In this document: positions 60,450-64,000 of the stretch, piece after piece
Numbering within the stretch: the stretch's first letter is position 1
How the letters are laid out: the number at the start of each line of letters is the position of its first letter
Assembly: GCA_945619025.1 (NCBI GenBank)
Contig: CALZBJ010000003.1
Location: 124,001 to 188,000 of the forward strand
Reading direction: 5' to 3'
DNA length: 64,000 nucleotides
DNA from: CALZBJ01 sp945619025
GTDB lineage: Bacteria > Pseudomonadota > Gammaproteobacteria > Cardiobacteriales > Wohlfahrtiimonadaceae
The notes under the pieces: generated by a model
What the model saw: only the letters and a program-made list of their open reading frames with translations
The model's database searches: none
Told to the model about the DNA's origin: nothing
Translations under genes and position numbers: made by a program

Positions 60450-61616
60450 CTACCTAATCGGTTGTTGTAATGGAATAGAAACCTTGAGTAATTGTAGCAG
60501 ATCTGCGATCGGTTTCGGTACTGGGTAGCGGGAAAGTTCTGATTTTTTTACCCAAATTCCACTTGGGTAAAGTTCGGTTAAGAGGCTTTTTTGTGCTGGT
60601 TCGAGCACAATGAGATGGGGTTTTCCGATCAAGGTATAATGTGAAAATTGATGACGAAAGGCATCGATTTCGAAATGATTTTCGGGCGTGAATTGGTTTT
60701 CCTCGCACCAATTAAGCGGATTTTCCTGCTCCAATAGTTCAGGAAAGGAGTAGAGCCCACCCCAAATGCCTTTATCGGGGCGCTCTTCGAAAAAGTAACA
60801 GGTTTCATCAGATGTTTGCCCAGTGTGATCTGCATCATCCGTATGGCCGAGGGTGCTTTCAAAAATAAGCAGATGACGCGTATGAGTGGGTTTCGCCTTT
60901 TTAGGATTCGGGCGCGGTAACTGAGCCACTTCATCGTTTTGATATCCCAAACAGTGAGCTTGGAAAAAACAGCGCTCACAGGTCGGTTTTTTACTGCAGA
61001 GCGTCGCGCCAAAATCCATAATCGCTTGAGTATAATCGGCGGGGCGCTCTTTAGAGGCGAAGGTGTCAGCAAAAGGTTGCAAGATTTTATCGAGCTGATT
61101 GCGCGGGGCGGTGCAGCCTAAAATACGGGCGAGCACACGGCGCACATTGCCATCTAAAATGGCATAGGGAAGATTATAGCCTTGGGATAAAATGGCAGCC
61201 GCGGTGGTATTGCCAATCCCTTTGAGCTCAATTAGCGCATTAAATTGATCGGGAATAAGCCCACCATAATTTTCACATAAGGCAATCGCGGTGTGATGGA
61301 GATTACGTGCGCGGCTATAATAACCCAGCCCTTCCCATGCTTTTAACACCTCATCAATCGGCGCAAGGGCAAGCGCCTCAACGCTTGGAAATTGCGCCAT
61401 AAAATTCTCAAAATAGGGAATGACGGTGGCAACTTGCGTCTGTTGCAACATAATTTCCGATACCCACACGCGATAGAGATTGGTCTTAAGATCAAACGCC
61501 TCAGAGGGTTTCCACGGCAGATGATGGCGGCCATGTTCATCAAACCACGCAAGCAGTTGTTCGGTAAAAATGGCGTAATGATCGCTATGAAAGGGCGCTA
61601 AAAAGTGCTCACTCAT
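60450..61616 (-). CDS. mutY: Adenine DNA glycosylase MutY
   Basis: Removes adenine mispaired with 8-oxoguanine. The 388-residue protein starts 'MSEHFLAPF' at 61616 and overlaps cmoM by four bases (ATGA). It has the catalytic Glu in 'VSEIMLQQTQV', the helix-hairpin-helix 'LKGIGNTTAAAI', the Asp of 'YAILDGNVRRVLARILG', a 4Fe-4S loop 'CSKKPTCERCFFQAHC', and a C-terminal NUDIX-like domain (~240-380) that recognises 8-oxoguanine. A longer frame opens to 61655 but lacks support. Confidence 0.95.
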   Translation of the reverse strand: MSEHFLAPFHSDHYAIFTEQLLAWFDEHGRHHLPWKPSEAFDLKTNLYRVWVSEIMLQQTQVATVIPYFENFMAQFPSVEALALAPIDEVLKAWEGLGYYSRARNLHHTAIALCENYGGLIPDQFNALIELKGIGNTTAAAILSQGYNLPYAILDGNVRRVLARILGCTAPRNQLDKILQPFADTFASKERPADYTQAIMDFGATLCSKKPTCERCFFQAHCLGYQNDEVAQLPRPNPKKAKPTHTRHLLIFESTLGHTDDADHTGQTSDETCYFFEERPDKGIWGGLYSFPELLEQENPLNWCEENQFTPENHFEIDAFRHQFSHYTLIGKPHLIVLEPAQKSLLTELYPSGIWVKKSELSRYPVPKPIADLLQLLKVSIPLQQPIR

Positions 61617-62374
61617 TTTTGATAGACCCAGTGCAGATAGCGCGCGGTGTGGCAATATTCAGGCAGTTCGCCATAGTGAAGCTCCATCTCAATTCGCTCC
61701 GACTCTTCGATTTTTTCTTGGTTTTTCTTGGTCATATAATCGTGAAAGACACGAATCCCACTCTGTTTAAGGGGCGACAGCCCAAGCTCTGAGAGCATTT
61801 TTGCCATCGTTACCGGTGAGAGCGGATTGATCGGCGTTAAACTTCCCGGATGGCGCTTAAAGGTGCCTTCACCGTCGGTTTCATGCTCAATCACGCGGAA
61901 ATTCCCACGAATAAGATTATGGAAGATGAGTCCTTGTTTATTATAAAAAAGCAGCGAGAGCACGCCTCCTTTTTTAAGGTAGGGCAGGACTTTTTCTAAA
62001 ATCATTTTTGGCGATTCGGTCCATTCAAGAACCGCATGGAGGAGAATCAGATCAAAGGTGTTAGGGAGATTGAGCGTATCAATCTCTTCGGCGCGAACCT
62101 TAAAAAAGGTAGCAGGATACTGTGCATTACGAAAGTTAAGCTCGGCCTTTTCAATCATCGTTGAGGGCTCGATTAGAGTAATGTCGTGGCCTTTTTCGGC
62201 AAGAGAAAGGGAGAAAATCCCGCTTCCGCCGCCAATATCGAGCACCTTTTTCGGACGATCATTGAGATTGAGCGCATTAAAATCCCGCGTCAACACATTA
62301 AGACGCAACCGCCCCTTAAAGGAGCGGTAGATCTTTTCATGAAAATGCTGATCAAGTGTATCAAAGTGAAGCAT
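61613..62374 (-). CDS. cmoM: tRNA 5-carboxymethoxyuridine methyltransferase CmoM
   Basis: SAM-dependent methyltransferase that makes the methyl ester of cmo5U34 in tRNA. The 253-residue protein has the SAM-binding loop 'VLDIGGGSGIFSLSLAEKGH', acidic 'LIEPSTMI', and the CmoM-specific 'LLHAVLEWTESP', 'LLFYNKQGLIFHNLIRGNF' and 'GIRVFHDYM'. It overlaps mutY at its end and uraA at its start, so three unrelated genes are coupled. Confidence 0.88.
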   Translation of the reverse strand: MLHFDTLDQHFHEKIYRSFKGRLRLNVLTRDFNALNLNDRPKKVLDIGGGSGIFSLSLAEKGHDITLIEPSTMIEKAELNFRNAQYPATFFKVRAEEIDTLNLPNTFDLILLHAVLEWTESPKMILEKVLPYLKKGGVLSLLFYNKQGLIFHNLIRGNFRVIEHETDGEGTFKRHPGSLTPINPLSPVTMAKMLSELGLSPLKQSGIRVFHDYMTKKNQEKIEESERIEMELHYGELPEYCHTARYLHWVYQK

Positions 62375-63657
62375 TATGATTGGCTTTCCTTGTCACTTCC
62401 GGTCAGCGTTTCAGGGGCTGGGTGCGGTAAAATGAGGTTTAACACAATTGCTAAAACCGCTGCTAATCCCACGCCTGAGAAGGGGAAATTACCAATATTA
62501 ACGGTATATCCACCAACGCCCGCGATCAGTGTCGCACTGATAATCACAAGGTTTCTCGGGATCATAATGTCCACTTTCGCGTCGATCAGTGTTTTAAGTC
62601 CGATGCTCGCAATGGTACCAAAGAGTAAAATCATGATACCGCCCATCACAGGAAGGGGAATCGAGTTTAAAAAGGCGTTAAATTTACCAAAAAATGCCAT
62701 CGCAATCGCAAAAATGGCCGCATAGGTCATAATTTTAGGATTATCGTTTTTCGTGATCATCACCGCGCCGGTTACCTCACCATAAGTGGTTACCGGAGGA
62801 CCGCCGATTAAGCCTGCGACACAGACGCCAAGCCCGTCGCCCGCGAGTGTTTTATCAAGACCAGGATCTTTGGTGTAATCTTTCCCAGTTACTTTTCCGA
62901 TCGCCATAATCCCGCCAATATGTTCAATGGCCGGAGCAATTGCCACAGGAAGCATAAAGAGCGCTGCCATCCAGTTCACTTCAGGTTTATGAAATTCAGG
63001 CGCTGCAAACCACGCTGCAGAAGAGAGATTACTGAAATTTAAGATTTCGTGACCATTATTGAGCGCTGCTGAAACGCCGGTCATATCAAAGATTAGCGCA
63101 ATAATGTAGCCCGCTAAAATCCCGCCTAAAATAGGAATGAGGCGGAAAAGTCCTTTACCGAAGATGGTGATTAAAACGGTCACGGCAAAGGTTGAAACGG
63201 AGAGTAAAATCGAAAGCGTGTCGCCAACGATGTGCTCGCCGCCGCTAATTCCCATCGCCATTTGGGTTGCCGTTGCCGCAACTGAGAGCCCGATCACCAT
63301 GATCACAGGGCCGATGACAACGGGAGGAATGAGGTGATTCACCATCGAAATGCCGCGCCAGCGAATGATCACCGCAAAGACAAAATACATAAACCCAGCG
63401 GCAAAGAGTCCGAACATGGTTGCGCCCATGCCCCAGGTTTGTAATGAGAAGATGATCGGTGCGATAAACGCAAACGACGAGCCTAAAAAAATCGGTACTT
63501 TTCTTTTCGTAACGAGTTGGAAAAGAAGGGTACCGATCCCTGCGCCGAGAAGCGCCATAGATGGATTTAAGCCAGTTAACAGCGGAACGAGAACCATCGC
63601 GCCAAAAGCGACAAAGAGGATCTGCATTCCGGAAATGGCATCATTGATTAAACGCAT
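62374..63657 (-). CDS. uraA: Uracil permease, NCS2 family (UraA-like)
   Basis: Proton-coupled uracil importer. The 427-residue membrane protein has ~12-14 helices and NCS2 motifs: 'LGSSFAFIAPI' (helix with conserved Phe), 'LIGGPPVTTYGEVTGAVMITKN' (QxPxTxxxE-like segment, shown in part), and 'AIEHIGGIMAIGKVTGKD'. It overlaps cmoM by one base. An extended -10 promoter is visible ~40 bases upstream on the minus strand. Xanthine-type NCS2 members are less likely from the motif pattern. Confidence 0.88.
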   Translation of the reverse strand: MRLINDAISGMQILFVAFGAMVLVPLLTGLNPSMALLGAGIGTLLFQLVTKRKVPIFLGSSFAFIAPIIFSLQTWGMGATMFGLFAAGFMYFVFAVIIRWRGISMVNHLIPPVVIGPVIMVIGLSVAATATQMAMGISGGEHIVGDTLSILLSVSTFAVTVLITIFGKGLFRLIPILGGILAGYIIALIFDMTGVSAALNNGHEILNFSNLSSAAWFAAPEFHKPEVNWMAALFMLPVAIAPAIEHIGGIMAIGKVTGKDYTKDPGLDKTLAGDGLGVCVAGLIGGPPVTTYGEVTGAVMITKNDNPKIMTYAAIFAIAMAFFGKFNAFLNSIPLPVMGGIMILLFGTIASIGLKTLIDAKVDIMIPRNLVIISATLIAGVGGYTVNIGNFPFSGVGLAAVLAIVLNLILPHPAPETLTGSDKESQS

Positions 63658-63696
63658 GAAGTGACTCCGTGAATGGGATAAAAAACAAAGGTCTCA

Positions 63697-63705
63697 ATTA
63701 TATCA
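63697..63705 (-). promoter_or_regulatory. Extended -10 promoter for uraA
   Basis: On the minus strand, TGATATAAT, a perfect extended -10 (TGn-TATAAT), lies about 40 bases before the uraA ATG. Confidence 0.55.
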
Positions 63706-63971
63706 TTTTTCCTTTTTTTAGCGCGTGAGATTATTTGAGGGTTTAGAAGCGGTTTTTGGCTTGATTAATAATTGATCAACCTGAAATAAAAATAGATTAA
63801 AAATTCCATTTTTTATGATGTTTGACGTAAATCCTTTATAACTTACTGATATGATTGTGCTGATTTGTGATGAATCGATCGATTTCCGGGTGATTGATCA
63901 TCGCTGTTATTGTTAAAAAGGATCGCTAGAATCTCAGATATCTCAAATATAGATAGTGAGTATTAATTATT

Positions 63972-64000
63972 TTGATAATTTAAAAGTTAGGTAGTATGAT
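63972..64000 (+). promoter_or_regulatory. Strong predicted promoter at the window edge, reading outward
   Basis: TTGATA (63972-63977, 5/6), a 17-base spacer and TATGAT (63995-64000, 5/6). It points to a gene beyond the window on the plus strand. Confidence 0.5.

Larger units (their letters stand above)
63658..64000. other. Intergenic region at the right window edge
   Basis: A 343-base AT-rich stretch with no supported gene. It holds the uraA promoter on the minus strand and a strong-looking plus-strand promoter ending exactly at the window edge, so a divergent gene probably begins just beyond. It is rich in GATC and TTGATCAA palindromes (for example 63761-63779). Confidence 0.6.

Overview
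The window is a 64 kb stretch of ordinary bacterial chromosome, densely packed with genes and moderately AT-rich. Gene content and order point to a gammaproteobacterium. It carries the ndk-rlmN-pilF-rodZ-hisS-yfgM-bamB-der block, cmoM, zapE, UPF0149/YgfB, a type I-F CRISPR array and an RnfB-like gene next to nth. The mix (AbgT and BCCT transporters, few sugar genes, type IV pilus and competence pieces) fits a small-genome Cardiobacterales-type organism such as Ignatzschineria or Wohlfahrtiimonas. That genus-level guess is inference only; no rRNA or tRNA gene was found to anchor it.

Layout. 1-11139 (+): the end of a BtuB-like TonB receptor, a BtuF-like binding protein overlapping cysK, then the translation and envelope cluster ndk to der. 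11282-13552 (-): tex. 13878-21502 (+): an AbgT transporter, a DUF4377 lipoprotein, a three-gene retropepsin / transglutaminase-7TM / ATP-grasp operon, and an ABC exporter behind a Fur-like box. 21506-25273: a YeiH-type exporter, a DUF2798 protein, a quinone oxidoreductase (all -), a PnuC transporter (+), and methylglyoxal synthase (-). 25423-26677 (+): a type I-F CRISPR leader, a 19-repeat array and a terminator, with no cas genes anywhere in the window. 26698-37908 (-): a queF-yhhQ operon under a preQ1-I riboswitch, ydiJ, zapE, tadA, yggT, proC, an exported DUF4189-like protein, pirin and uvrB. 38046-43526 (+): lon, HU, ygfB, tatD-type nuclease, nitronate monooxygenase family. 43643-45334 (-): nth, an RnfB-like ferredoxin and an exported Cys-rich protein. 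45520-48000 (+): a PerM/AI-2E family protein and a YkvI-type transporter. 48099-56015 (-): fimT-like pseudopilin, comEA, scpA, trpS, an M50 protease, truA, an RpiR regulator, glucokinase, engB with a very acidic tail, and small exported or membrane proteins. 56156-58306 (+): a BetT-type choline transporter. 58428-63657 (-): apaH, a TPR protein, mutY, cmoM and uraA.

How it works together. Most genes are housekeeping: tRNA and rRNA modification (rlmN, tadA, truA, queF, yhhQ, cmoM), DNA repair (uvrB, nth, mutY), outer-membrane assembly and cell shape (bamB, yfgM, rodZ) and proteostasis (lon). Regulation readable from the sequence includes the preQ1-I aptamer overlapping the queF ribosome-binding site, a Fur-like operator on the ABC exporter, and a boxA-like antitermination motif between a predicted promoter and the CRISPR array.

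The items most worth a second look are the stand-alone CRISPR array with its boxA leader and a two-block repeat structure, the retropepsin / transglutaminase-7TM / ATP-grasp operon, the iron-linked ABC exporter, the acidic extension on EngB, and several small exported proteins of unknown function. No prophage, insertion sequence or clear genomic island was seen.
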